Of a stretch of 64,000 bases of DNA, positions 18,171 through 26,284 are shown piece after piece. How positions within the stretch are numbered: position 1 is the first letter of the stretch; each line of letters starts with the position of its first letter. Source of the DNA: JAGLCW01 sp964427915 (lineage in GTDB: Bacteria; Caldisericota; Caldisericia; UBA6126); assembly GCA_964427915.1 (NCBI GenBank), contig CAYRWA010000058.1, positions 78,169 to 142,168 of the forward strand. The letters run 5' to 3'. A model generated the notes under the pieces. That model was not told the DNA's origin, ran no database searches, and was given only the letters and a program-made list of their open reading frames with translations. The position numbers and the translations under genes are program-made.

Positions 18171-19400
18171 TCATGAAGTAAGATCCTCTTTTTTTTCTGA
18201 TCTCATCACTATTTCCAGAGCTCTATCCAAATCTCCATGAATATAGGATAATACAAAACCATAATTTGTTATAGGCACATTATTCTGTATGGCAATTTGT
18301 ATACGATATTGTATTTCTTTACGATTCATAATACATCCTCCACAATGAATAATAAGTTTGTAATCAGATAAATTTTCAGGGAAATCATGACCAGAATACA
18401 CATCAAATTCGATTTTCTTTTTCGTTATATTTACTAGCCCATGTGGTATTTGCTCTCTCCCAATATCGTTGCAAATAGGATTGTGCGAACAAGCCTCTAA
18501 GATTAAAACTCGATCTCCAGAGCATAATCTTTGTATTGCATCAATACCCTGGAGAAAAACATCTAAATCCCCTTTCATTCTAGCAAGCAGGACAGAAAAT
18601 CCTGTTACAGGAATAGTAGGGGGCACTATAGAGAAAACTTCTTTAAAGGCTTGTGAATCGGTGACTACAAGAGAGGGAGTTTTTTTGCAAAGGCTCAACA
18701 CGTTTGACAGTTCAGAAACTCCAGTGACAATGCTTATGGAACCCTGATCCAAAACATCACGAATAGCTTGTTGCTGAGGTAATATAATCCTATTCTTAGG
18801 AGCTTCCTTATCGATAGGTATTACCAATACAACGATATCTCCAGGTTTTGTAAAATCGGTAATCATTTTAGGAGTTGCGTTCCAATCAACGGGAACAACT
18901 TTCTGCAAACACGAAACAAATTCTTGAAGGAATTGTTCTCGTGAAAGGTCCAAATCATTTACAAAAAACGGAATTCTATCCGTATTCAACCAGTGAGTCA
19001 ATGATTCATTAATGGTACCGTTGTGCGTTTCTGTGAGACATACACAAAAAGGAATTTTTTTTAAGCAAAGCTTTTGAACTATCTTTTTGTAAGCTTCTCC
19101 TATTGCAGTTGAGTCTATGACGATTATAGCTACATCAAGACGATCAATGTATTTACTTGTTTTCGTTTGTCGCGCTTGGCCTAGGTTTGAATAATCCTCA
19201 TATCCAGCTGTATCAATAAACAGGACGGGACCAAATGGTTTCAGCTCCATTGTTTTTTCTACTGGATCTGTTGTTGTGCCAGGTTGCATCGAAACTATCG
19301 AGACGTTTTGTTTCGTTATTGTGTTTAGTAAAGTGCTTTTACCTGCATTTGTTTGTCCGAGTATTCCAATGTGAAGTCGCATGCTTTTTATGGTTGACAC
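18171..19400 (-). CDS. hydF: [FeFe]-hydrogenase maturation GTPase HydF
   Basis: 409 residues from a GTG (19400) set 9 bp after AAAGGAG; an ATG six codons later lacks a site. HydF is the GTPase scaffold on which the 2Fe subcluster is assembled before transfer to apo-hydrogenase. N-terminal GTPase: P-loop GQTNAGKS (15-22) and DTAGYED. The C-terminal Fe-S binding residues are all present as C304-X-H306 ... H352-C353-X2-C356. The start overlaps the end of hydE by 62 bp. Last gene of the operon. Confidence 0.95.
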   Translation of the reverse strand: MSTIKSMRLHIGILGQTNAGKSTLLNTITKQNVSIVSMQPGTTTDPVEKTMELKPFGPVLFIDTAGYEDYSNLGQARQTKTSKYIDRLDVAIIVIDSTAIGEAYKKIVQKLCLKKIPFCVCLTETHNGTINESLTHWLNTDRIPFFVNDLDLSREQFLQEFVSCLQKVVPVDWNATPKMITDFTKPGDIVVLVIPIDKEAPKNRIILPQQQAIRDVLDQGSISIVTGVSELSNVLSLCKKTPSLVVTDSQAFKEVFSIVPPTIPVTGFSVLLARMKGDLDVFLQGIDAIQRLCSGDRVLILEACSHNPICNDIGREQIPHGLVNITKKKIEFDVYSGHDFPENLSDYKLIIHCGGCIMNRKEIQYRIQIAIQNNVPITNYGFVLSYIHGDLDRALEIVMRSEKKEDLTS

Positions 19401-20319
19401 GGTAGGGTTCTCCTTTCGTAAATGCGGGAATTTTTCCTGCCTGCTTAATCAAGTCACACGTTTTTTCTAGCGATAAAGACTGCTTGTGGTTGTATATCTT
19501 ATAGAGATGTTTTACTGAATCAGGTGTGTAGTTAATCATGAAGACATTGGCTACATCGCGCAGGGCAATAATTGTAGAGGCATCACCTACCATAGAATGA
19601 TATGCTGTCGTTATGGGGATCATTGTTTGCGGTTCATATAAACGCGAACATACCATGGACCGATATACAAGAGAAGGGTTACCCGTGACACTGTTTGCTA
19701 GTGGAGTGTTATCAGCAGGTATAAAAAGACCTATTCCCCACATATCAAAATGATTTTGGCTTAAAAAAAGGAATTCATTGTAGATATCTGTAATTGTTTG
19801 TCCTGGTAAACCAATCAGGAAGCCAGAACCCAGAATAAAACCCGCTTTTCTGATTGATTGCTGGGCCAAAAGTCGACTCATTAATTCTTGATGAGGGTGA
19901 TATGACCGATAAAGAATTGGATTCACACTTTCGTGCTTCATCAAAAAACGGGAAGCTCCAGCTTTTCTAAGCTTGCGATAAGCCGGAGATTCCCGTTCTC
20001 CAATCGATAGAGTAATCGCTATATCCGGATAATAATGAATGATTTCAGAACAAAGATGCGCAATTGCAGATGTTGTATAGAAAAGATCTTCACCAGATTG
20101 CAATACAACCGATCGAATACCATCTTCATATATATAGCCAACGATATCTATTATCTCTTCGATTGACAATCGGTATCTGGAAATAGAGTTGTTTGCTGAA
20201 CGAAGCCCACAATATTGACAGGACTGGGAGCAAAAATTTGAAAACTCAATAATACCCCGTAGAAAAACTTGTTTTGCATAATACTTTTCTGTTAAAAAGT
20301 GACATTGACGAAGTAGCAC
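19339..20319 (-). CDS. hydE: [FeFe]-hydrogenase maturation radical SAM enzyme HydE
   Basis: Radical SAM cluster motif C30-X3-C34-X2-C37 (numbered from the GTG at 20319), after FLRGIIEFSN, and followed by VLQSGED, LSIGERE, GFLIGLPGQT and MWGIGLFIPADNTPLANS, all typical of HydE. It helps to build the dithiolate-bridged 2Fe subcluster. The family N-terminal helix is encoded upstream of this GTG, so the true start is probably earlier: the only in-frame candidate after the stop at the end of hydG is an ATT at 20394, 8 bp after GAGG, adding 25 residues. The gene is flanked by hydG and hydF. Confidence 0.93.
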   Translation of the reverse strand: MLLRQCHFLTEKYYAKQVFLRGIIEFSNFCSQSCQYCGLRSANNSISRYRLSIEEIIDIVGYIYEDGIRSVVLQSGEDLFYTTSAIAHLCSEIIHYYPDIAITLSIGERESPAYRKLRKAGASRFLMKHESVNPILYRSYHPHQELMSRLLAQQSIRKAGFILGSGFLIGLPGQTITDIYNEFLFLSQNHFDMWGIGLFIPADNTPLANSVTGNPSLVYRSMVCSRLYEPQTMIPITTAYHSMVGDASTIIALRDVANVFMINYTPDSVKHLYKIYNHKQSLSLEKTCDLIKQAGKIPAFTKGEPYRVNHKKHATSHWNTRTNKCR

Positions 20320-20380
20320 CTTTTCTTCTATTGTTTGAGTTGTAGCGTTATCGCGCTGTAAATAGCGAAGGATTGTATCT

Positions 20381-21871
20381 TTAAAAGTATAAATCTCGCG
20401 TACCTCGTTTCACTTTTTCGTATGCTTGCAAAAGTTCTTGGACCTCTGTAGCCGGAAAGTTTTCTTTTACATCCAGGATTTCTTTTTGAATAATTTTTTC
20501 TCCTGCTGCTTTCGTTTCATTTGATGCAAAATCATCAAGCCATTCTCGGAAAGTTAAGATGGCATTGAGTTTACAGAATTGTCCTTCTCGACCACAGCGG
20601 AGCAAATTCATAATCTTTTTCCCTGTGCGACCACATCGATACCCCGCCGTACAAAATGAAGTTATATGGCCTGTTTCTGCAAGTTCACGAATTACATCGT
20701 CCAAGGATCGATCGTCTCCTAAAACAAATTGCTGTTCTTCTTCCTCTTGACGGAAAGTTTTTTCATAGCCTCCAATTTGTATGTTTGTAGAGGCGTCTCG
20801 CTGCGTCATAATAGGGTACATTTCTTTCAGTATTGCAGGAGATTCTCGTGCTGTAAGAATTAAACCTGTATAGGGTACAGATAGTCGAACGAGAGTAACA
20901 ATTTTACGAAAATCCTCATCACTAACTGTATAGTTGTAATGAATTGACATATCGGTATTGCTTGCGGGTTGCAATCGAGGTACTGAAATTGTGTGTGGTC
21001 CGATTCCAAAAACTTCTTCTAATACACGGGAATGATGTAGGAGCCCTAAGAGTTCATATCTCCAATCGTACAAGCCAAGGAGTGCCCCTATACCAACATC
21101 GTCTACACCAGCTTCTTGCGCTCGATGCATACAATACAGTCTCCACTCATAGTTACCCTTTAAAGTATTCTGTGGATGAATGCTTTCATATGTTTTTTGA
21201 TGGTATGTTTCTTGAAACACCTGGTATGTACCAATACCAGCCTGTTTTAATAGTGCCAGGTCCTCTATCGACATTGGTGCGGCATTAATATTTACACGTC
21301 GTATATTGCCATATCCATGAAGAGTTTTTTCTTTGACACTATAAATGGCTTTTAAAGATTCAACTATATAGTCTACACTCGATAGTGGATGTTCTCCTAC
21401 AACACTAATCAATCGTTTATGCCCTATTTTTCCTGCGAGTACCCTTGTTTCTTCTTTTATCTCATCCATGGTTAGACGTTTTCTATGCATTCCTGAATTG
21501 TCTTTCTTGAAACCACAGTACTGGCAATTGTTAACACATAAATTTGACAAATACAAAGGCGCAAACGTAACAATACGATTGTCGTATACTTTCTTCTTGA
21601 CTTCTTCTGCTGTATGAAACATCTCGTCCCATAGGTCTGGATCTTGTACTCGCATAAGAGTAGCGAGATCTCCAAGCGAAAGTGATTCAATTGCTAATGA
21701 TTTTTGCAGGATATCACGAACAGAATCGATAGATGGGTTGCTTTTGTCAGCTAGTAAAGTCTGAAAGATACCATCTGAAATGAAATGAGCTCCATGTTTG
21801 TACTTTTCGATTTGGTGTGGAACTATAACGTTTTGTATCCATTTTTGAATAGAATGATTATTTGATTGCAT
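20381..21871 (-). CDS. hydG: [FeFe]-hydrogenase maturation radical SAM enzyme HydG (non-canonical C-terminal motif)
   Basis: 496 residues after AAGGAG. HydG splits tyrosine and makes the Fe(CO)2CN synthon. The radical SAM motif is C112-X3-C116-X2-C119 (LCVNNCQYCGF); VGIGALLGLYDWRYE and TISVPRLQPA are family signatures. The C-terminal auxiliary-cluster motif expected as CX2CX22C reads C407-T-A-G410-Y-R-C413 ... C433: the second Cys is Gly and extra cysteines stand at 413 and 426. The rest of that segment (GRTG, FCKLNA, LTFREWLDDFA) is intact. The start overlaps the upstream TM1266-family gene by 14 bp. Confidence 0.95.
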   Translation of the reverse strand: MQSNNHSIQKWIQNVIVPHQIEKYKHGAHFISDGIFQTLLADKSNPSIDSVRDILQKSLAIESLSLGDLATLMRVQDPDLWDEMFHTAEEVKKKVYDNRIVTFAPLYLSNLCVNNCQYCGFKKDNSGMHRKRLTMDEIKEETRVLAGKIGHKRLISVVGEHPLSSVDYIVESLKAIYSVKEKTLHGYGNIRRVNINAAPMSIEDLALLKQAGIGTYQVFQETYHQKTYESIHPQNTLKGNYEWRLYCMHRAQEAGVDDVGIGALLGLYDWRYELLGLLHHSRVLEEVFGIGPHTISVPRLQPASNTDMSIHYNYTVSDEDFRKIVTLVRLSVPYTGLILTARESPAILKEMYPIMTQRDASTNIQIGGYEKTFRQEEEEQQFVLGDDRSLDDVIRELAETGHITSFCTAGYRCGRTGKKIMNLLRCGREGQFCKLNAILTFREWLDDFASNETKAAGEKIIQKEILDVKENFPATEVQELLQAYEKVKRGTRDLYF

Positions 21872-22139
21872 TAGAGAACTCCTTTTGATATTGTTTTGCT
21901 TTCACTAGGTGTGAAGAAACAGTGACGCACGGAATCATCCCTAACTTACCTGTTAGAGAACCGATGTCATCGGTTGTACCATCCACCATCAAACAAATCA
22001 AATGAAGGTCTCTTTTTTCGTAAGGAATGCCCATTCGACCAACAATAATATTGCCAAAGTCAGAAAAAAGGGCGTTCACTTTTTGAACTGATGAATTGCG
22101 GTCTTCAATTACAACTGTTACGATACCTACTCGATACAT
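21858..22139 (-). CDS. TM1266-family iron-only hydrogenase system regulator, second copy
   Basis: 93 residues. The ferredoxin-like ACT-type fold of this family is seen in YRVGIVTVVIEDRNSSVQKV, IIVGRMGIPYEKRDLHLICL and GKLGMIPCVTVSSHLV. The family is commonly found beside HydEFG and is thought to sense or regulate the hydrogenase system; the mechanism is unknown. AAAGGAG sits 8 bp before the ATG, inside the 3' part of a structured leader. It overlaps hydG by 14 bp. Confidence 0.8.
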   Translation of the reverse strand: MYRVGIVTVVIEDRNSSVQKVNALFSDFGNIIVGRMGIPYEKRDLHLICLMVDGTTDDIGSLTGKLGMIPCVTVSSHLVKAKQYQKEFSNAIK

Positions 22140-22240
22140 AAAAAAAACACTCCTTTGGATCCGGGAGTGGGAAATACAATAATTCTTACATTATTGACTC
22201 CCCTGATCGCAGATAGATTCCTTGATCTCAGGATCAATTT
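22140..22240 (-). ncRNA. structured leader RNA between the two TM1266-family genes
   Basis: The 133-bp intergenic stretch folds by eye into a three-way junction on the minus strand. A closing stem joins TTGATCC (22237-22231) to GGATC-C-AA (22162-22155), directly next to the AAAGGAG of the downstream gene. Arm one is CCTGA/TCAGG. Arm two is GGAGT/ACTCC capped by CAATAAT/ATTATTG. Closing the outer stem would reach the ribosome site, so translational control is plausible. It does not match a riboswitch class I recognise. Confidence 0.4.
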
Positions 22241-22272
22241 AAATGGGTTTTTATACAGCTAAAGAACAAAAA

Positions 22273-22569
22273 CTACATACAACTACTACCACATCCGCAG
22301 CCGCAACCATCTTCTTTGGGTATTTCTACCATGTTAGAAGAAACGGTAATACCATGAATGTTTTTTAATTCTTGTTCAAACGATTTGATTTGGTCTTCCT
22401 TAGCATCAATCATAAGAGAAATAAACGATACATCACGTTGATCATATGGAACTCCCATACGTCCAACAATAATGTTAGCATGATTTGACAACACTTCGTT
22501 AATTTTTGAAGCAGTACATTCACGATTTAAAACAACAATACCAACTAAGCCAACGTGTGTATTATCCAT
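22273..22569 (-). CDS. TM1266-family hydrogenase system regulator, first copy, with Cys-rich tail
   Basis: 98 residues from MDNTHVGLVGIVV, chosen because AAGGAG lies just upstream; a longer in-frame extension runs into the nitroreductase gene and lacks family similarity. The core repeats the TM1266 pattern (IIVGRMGVPYDQRDVSF, GITVSSNMV) and pairs with the second copy downstream. Unlike that copy it ends in a cysteine cluster C89-X-C91-X-C93-X3-C97, a likely metal or Fe-S binding tail. It follows the nitroreductase-like gene by 29 bp. Confidence 0.8.
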   Translation of the reverse strand: MDNTHVGLVGIVVLNRECTASKINEVLSNHANIIVGRMGVPYDQRDVSFISLMIDAKEDQIKSFEQELKNIHGITVSSNMVEIPKEDGCGCGCGSSCM

Positions 22570-22598
22570 AAAAACTCCTTGTAAATAAAATAGATCTA

Positions 22599-23351
22599 CT
22601 AACACTTCCACGACTGGATATATTCCCAGTTTACACTGGGAATTTCTGGAGATGATACGTTCCATTCACCAGGTAAACCCCGTTCTTTTGCAGTTAGCTC
22701 AAAATGGCATAAGGCAATGCCCATATCAACTTTCTGTAAATCTAGCAACAATGTTTGAAAACCGAAACCAATAAGACCTTTTTTCCTTTGTAAGAAAAAG
22801 TGAAACATGTCACCATCATATAAAATTCTCCAGGGTTGAAGGTTCATCCCCGAAGGTCCAATTCGTACCATTTCCAAGCAATCTCGATACAGAGGACACA
22901 CAGAAGGATCAAGGGGAGTATCGGTCGTTTGGAAAAAGAAAAGTTCATTCCATGGCTTTTTTTGTTTTTTGGGTGGAATGCTGGCAGGATATCCTATAGG
23001 AGTAATCATCCCTACAGAAGGATGATTCGTAGAAGGAACAAGAGATTTAAAATGATGTTGAGGGAAAATACCAGTCCAACAAGTGGCCAGTTCCATTTGA
23101 GTACAAGTTAAAACAATACGCTCGAAGTGAACACCAAATAGTACAGAATCAACCTGATTTGAATCTAAGCAAGCAATGATGTAATCGTGATGATACCTGG
23201 GAGAATATTCAATGAAAAATTCAAAATGTTCTGTTTTTTCTGTAAAAAGATACGATTCAAGAGTCTTTTTTGTGGTCGTATCAACTCGTTTAGACTGGTA
23301 GTTTCTACAAGAAAAACGTTTTTGAATCGTATCTACGACATTGGTTAGCAT
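22599..23351 (-). CDS. TM1586-type nitroreductase-like protein
   Basis: 250 residues. RFSCRNYQSKRVD near the start and LGLQ-type GPSGMNLQPWRILYDGD in the second half match the nitroreductase fold of the TM1586 family, in which two half-units are fused. An FMN-binding redox role is inferred; no substrate can be assigned. It is the first gene of the hydrogenase-maturation operon, behind GGAGG, and shares no sequence with the maturases. A weak -10 (TATACT, about 23384-23389) lies upstream. Confidence 0.7.
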   Translation of the reverse strand: MLTNVVDTIQKRFSCRNYQSKRVDTTTKKTLESYLFTEKTEHFEFFIEYSPRYHHDYIIACLDSNQVDSVLFGVHFERIVLTCTQMELATCWTGIFPQHHFKSLVPSTNHPSVGMITPIGYPASIPPKKQKKPWNELFFFQTTDTPLDPSVCPLYRDCLEMVRIGPSGMNLQPWRILYDGDMFHFFLQRKKGLIGFGFQTLLLDLQKVDMGIALCHFELTAKERGLPGEWNVSSPEIPSVNWEYIQSWKC

Positions 23352-23425
23352 GTATAATCATTCCTCCAAAAATTAGTTTCCCTTAGTATACCATGGTTTC
23401 TCATGAGATAGAGGGATAGGAAAGT

Positions 23426-23455
23426 AGAGGAAGCATGTCGCAGAATGCTTCCTCT
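23426..23455 (-). terminator. strong hairpin downstream of osmC
   Basis: An 11-bp perfect stem (AGAGGAAGCAT at 23426-23436 with ATGCTTCCTCT at 23445-23455) and an 8-base loop, 20 bp after the osmC stop. The T content is modest on both sides, so it may terminate osmC or insulate the next operon. Confidence 0.55.
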
Positions 23456-23475
23456 TCTATATTTAAGGGAAGATT

Positions 23476-23919
23476 TTATTCAACTTCTACGCTAGCAATT
23501 TTGACCTCGGTTGGAAGAGTCATGGTTTTTCCTACGGGACAACGAGACTCAATGAAATGAGCAAATTCCATTTTCTTTTGATCATCTACATCTGCTTTTA
23601 AATGTAGGTGAATACGAACTTCTTTAAAACCGACAGGAACCCCAGGTGTACCCTGTAAGAAACCATCCGGGTCAAGATCTCCTTCAATTTCAGCCCAAAT
23701 ACCCTTGAGTTCAATGTTAAATTGTTTGGCAAAAGCAGCACCAACAATACATTGACAGGAACCTAAGGCACACAAAATTGCCTCCACAGGATTCATTCCC
23801 TTATCAGTACCACCCAAGGATGGTGGTTCATCCATAATAACTTTGAAATTACGTGATTCGTTTTCTACAGTAAAACCTTCTAGTTGTTTTGATACAGCTT
23901 TAAATGTTACAGTAGCCAT
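23476..23919 (-). CDS. OsmC/Ohr-family protein
   Basis: 147 residues after AAGGAGG. OsmC-type redox protein: NPVEAILCALGSCQCIVGAA (C50, C55, C57) and the second conserved cysteine in ESRCPVGKT near the C-terminus. The two conserved positions form the thiol pair that reduces organic hydroperoxides in Ohr/OsmC enzymes; the OsmC rather than Ohr subgroup is suggested by sequence style. It has its own promoter and a hairpin after it, so it is monocistronic. It may guard oxygen-sensitive enzymes nearby. Confidence 0.85.
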   Translation of the reverse strand: MATVTFKAVSKQLEGFTVENESRNFKVIMDEPPSLGGTDKGMNPVEAILCALGSCQCIVGAAFAKQFNIELKGIWAEIEGDLDPDGFLQGTPGVPVGFKEVRIHLHLKADVDDQKKMEFAHFIESRCPVGKTMTLPTEVKIASVEVE

Positions 23920-23936
23920 GTAGTCCTCCTTAATGT

Positions 23937-23965
23937 ATATAACAAAGTAAACATCAAATAGTAAA
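23937..23965 (-). promoter_or_regulatory. promoter of osmC
   Basis: On the minus strand TTTACT (23965-23960), a 17-bp spacer and TTATAT (23942-23937), just upstream of the ribosome site of osmC. Confidence 0.45.
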
Positions 23966-23985
23966 TTCTAGACTTTCAAAAAAGT

Positions 23986-25095
23986 TCAATAAGTTTTAAA
24001 AGGGGTATTTTTTTGCAAATCCAAAAGAAGAGAAAATGCTTGTATTCCATATTGAATCGTTTTGTCGCTAGGATAAAAATCGGTATGATGTAGACCTACT
24101 TCAAGTGAATTTTGCTCACGTGTTCCTAACCAAAACATAAAACTTGGGTAGTTCGCAGAAAAGTATCCAAAATCCTCTGCAGCCCATATCATATCTGCAT
24201 GTAATATAGGAAATTTTTCTTGCAATATATCGCAACTCTTTGTAAAGAGTTCATGATGATTTTGAACAGGTGGACAATGGGAACCTTTCAGTATCGTTCC
24301 TTTCACGCCGTGATCGTTTTCTATTGTATGCACAATGTACTGGATTTTTCCTAGTACTTCTTCCAGTTTTTCAATTGTTCTCGCACGCGTAGTGATGTAC
24401 ATTCTTGCTTCAGCGGGAATACTGTTTCGTGTAACACCAGCAACAACTCGTCCTATGCCAAGAAAAGAATCATTTTTTTCTTCTTGCTGGTTCCAAAGAG
24501 AATTAAATCGGATACACGCTTTCCATGCATCAATCCCTTTTTCAGGGCATGTTATGTGGCCCTGCTTTCCTTGGAATAAAATATCAATTTCTTGCGATGC
24601 TGCGAAAAGTGTTGTATCGTTAGATGCAATACTACCTATTGGGTATTTATCATGGACATGCAAAGCTAGGCAATTCAGAATAGACCATTGATTCAATATT
24701 TTTGTATGAAGCACTTGCTTAGCACCATCACCTGATTCTTCACCAGGTTGAAACAGAAACAGAATGTTTTTCTTGGGCATTGTATTGATTACTTTTTGTA
24801 GTATTCCCCATAGAATGGCCGTATGAACATCGTGTCCACATAAGTGAGAGGCCTTTATGACGGTAGTATTATCAGTAGACATGGGTAATGCATCAATATC
24901 TGCCCTAAGAAGCGTGCAAGGGAAAGATTTTAAGCCTTCATAGAAAACCAACAAACCTGTTTCAAGTGGTTGGAATACTTTAACAGAATGGATAGAAGAG
25001 AGTTCTTGCTGCAAAAGATGGGTTATTTTATTCTCACGAAAAGCTGGTTCTGGATTACTATGCATCCACTTGCGAAGTTCAGTGGGTGATATCAT
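23986..25095 (-). CDS. M20 amidohydrolase, probable N-acetyldiaminopimelate deacetylase
   Basis: 369 residues from MISPTELRKWMHSNPEPAF, 6 bp after AAGGAG; the frame is open further upstream over lysA but without similarity. M20D motifs: RADIDALPM, HLCGHDVHTAILWG, FQPGEESGDGAKQVL and DFGYFSANYPSFMFWLG. Such enzymes are aminoacylases; as the last gene of a complete acetylase-type lysine operon, removal of acetate from N-acetyl-LL-diaminopimelate is the likely reaction. It overlaps lysA by 17 bp. Confidence 0.82.
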   Translation of the reverse strand: MISPTELRKWMHSNPEPAFRENKITHLLQQELSSIHSVKVFQPLETGLLVFYEGLKSFPCTLLRADIDALPMSTDNTTVIKASHLCGHDVHTAILWGILQKVINTMPKKNILFLFQPGEESGDGAKQVLHTKILNQWSILNCLALHVHDKYPIGSIASNDTTLFAASQEIDILFQGKQGHITCPEKGIDAWKACIRFNSLWNQQEEKNDSFLGIGRVVAGVTRNSIPAEARMYITTRARTIEKLEEVLGKIQYIVHTIENDHGVKGTILKGSHCPPVQNHHELFTKSCDILQEKFPILHADMIWAAEDFGYFSANYPSFMFWLGTREQNSLEVGLHHTDFYPSDKTIQYGIQAFSLLLDLQKNTPFKTY

Positions 25096-26284
25096 AGTGT
25101 TCTCCTTGTAGGCACTGCTCCAAAAAACTGGTGTTCGATTCAGCTTTTCGTATGATCTTCCATTTACCATTTTGCGAAAGAAAAACCTCAGCAGGAAGAG
25201 GAAAACCATTGTAGTGATTAGACATGGAAAATCCATACGCACCGCTTTGGTGGATAGCAATAAGAGAACCTTGCGCAGGACAATTCTGAACCGTCGATGG
25301 AACAAGTATGTCCCCTGTTTCACAAAGACGACCCATGATTCGAACAGATTTCTTTTGTGGAATTGGATCTGTTGAACTAAATGAATGATGAGCCTTGTAC
25401 AAAGAAGGTCGAAGTAAATGATTCATGCCACCGTCTGTGATACACATTGTTTCCGTTTCCGAATCACGATTTTCACAAGCTCGTACAATATACCAACCAG
25501 CTTCACCAATGAGGTAACGTCCAAGCTCACACCAAATACAAAAACCGGAAAATAGCGATGAAGCTATTGATTTCATGTGTTTTAGGTCTAGATGGTTCTT
25601 TTCAAAATAGGGGATGCCCCATCCTCCACCAATGTTAATGTCTGAAAAACCATAGTGCTGTGATAGTTTTGATATGTACGAATAAGCTTTTTCAAAAGAA
25701 TGTGAGTCAGTGATCTGGGAGCCTATGTGAATATGGAAACCTCGTATTGTTAGACCGTAGTCTTGAGCGGTACGTAAACAGAAATCAATGTCGTTCAGAG
25801 AAATCCCAAATTTATGTTGTTTCATGCCAGTCTTTATGTAGGGGTGAGTAGATACTTCGATCGACGGGTTAATGCGTAAAAATAGAGAAGGTAGAGGAAG
25901 ATCATGATTACTCTTCAATTGCCCCCACTTTTGAAGCTCGTAAATGGAATCAATGTTTACATTTTGAATATGTTGTTTGGAAAAAAAAAGCATGTCCTCT
26001 TCTGATTTGACATTTCCATTCCATGTCATTTGATTAGTGGGTATACCACCAGCTCTAGATGCTTCGAATTCACCTCTGGATATAAAATCTGCACCGATTC
26101 CGTATGCCTGGAAGACTGATAATAGAAAGGGATTTGCATTTGCTTTCACAGCAAATGTTGGCCGAAAGTCGATGGCAGAAAAAACGTGCAAAACGTCTTC
26201 TATGCGAGATTGTATCATAGACTCATGATAGAGAAAAAAAGGTGTGGTAACTGTTCTGGCAATGGTTTCTAATAGTGATTTCAT
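25079..26284 (-). CDS. lysA: diaminopimelate decarboxylase
   Basis: 401 residues. PLP-dependent fold-III enzyme; converts meso-diaminopimelate to lysine. The PLP lysine motif FRPTFAVKANANPFLL is near residue 47; GFHIHIGSQI, INIGGGWGIPYF, CELGRYLIGEAGWYI, CETGDILV and GAYGFSMSNHYNGFPLPAEV are all family signatures. It overlaps the aminotransferase gene upstream by 4 bp (ATGA), with the deacetylase following. Confidence 0.92.
   Translation of the reverse strand: MKSLLETIARTVTTPFFLYHESMIQSRIEDVLHVFSAIDFRPTFAVKANANPFLLSVFQAYGIGADFISRGEFEASRAGGIPTNQMTWNGNVKSEEDMLFFSKQHIQNVNIDSIYELQKWGQLKSNHDLPLPSLFLRINPSIEVSTHPYIKTGMKQHKFGISLNDIDFCLRTAQDYGLTIRGFHIHIGSQITDSHSFEKAYSYISKLSQHYGFSDINIGGGWGIPYFEKNHLDLKHMKSIASSLFSGFCIWCELGRYLIGEAGWYIVRACENRDSETETMCITDGGMNHLLRPSLYKAHHSFSSTDPIPQKKSVRIMGRLCETGDILVPSTVQNCPAQGSLIAIHQSGAYGFSMSNHYNGFPLPAEVFLSQNGKWKIIRKAESNTSFLEQCLQGEHYDITH

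Noticed and set aside
18171..23351. Structural [FeFe] hydrogenase gene in the maturation cluster
   Set aside because: No protein with the H-cluster motifs was found anywhere in the window; only maturation and accessory genes are present.
25098..25323. In-frame upstream extension of the M20 deacetylase
   Set aside because: It lies inside lysA, has no family similarity, and a better ATG with AAGGAG exists at 25095.
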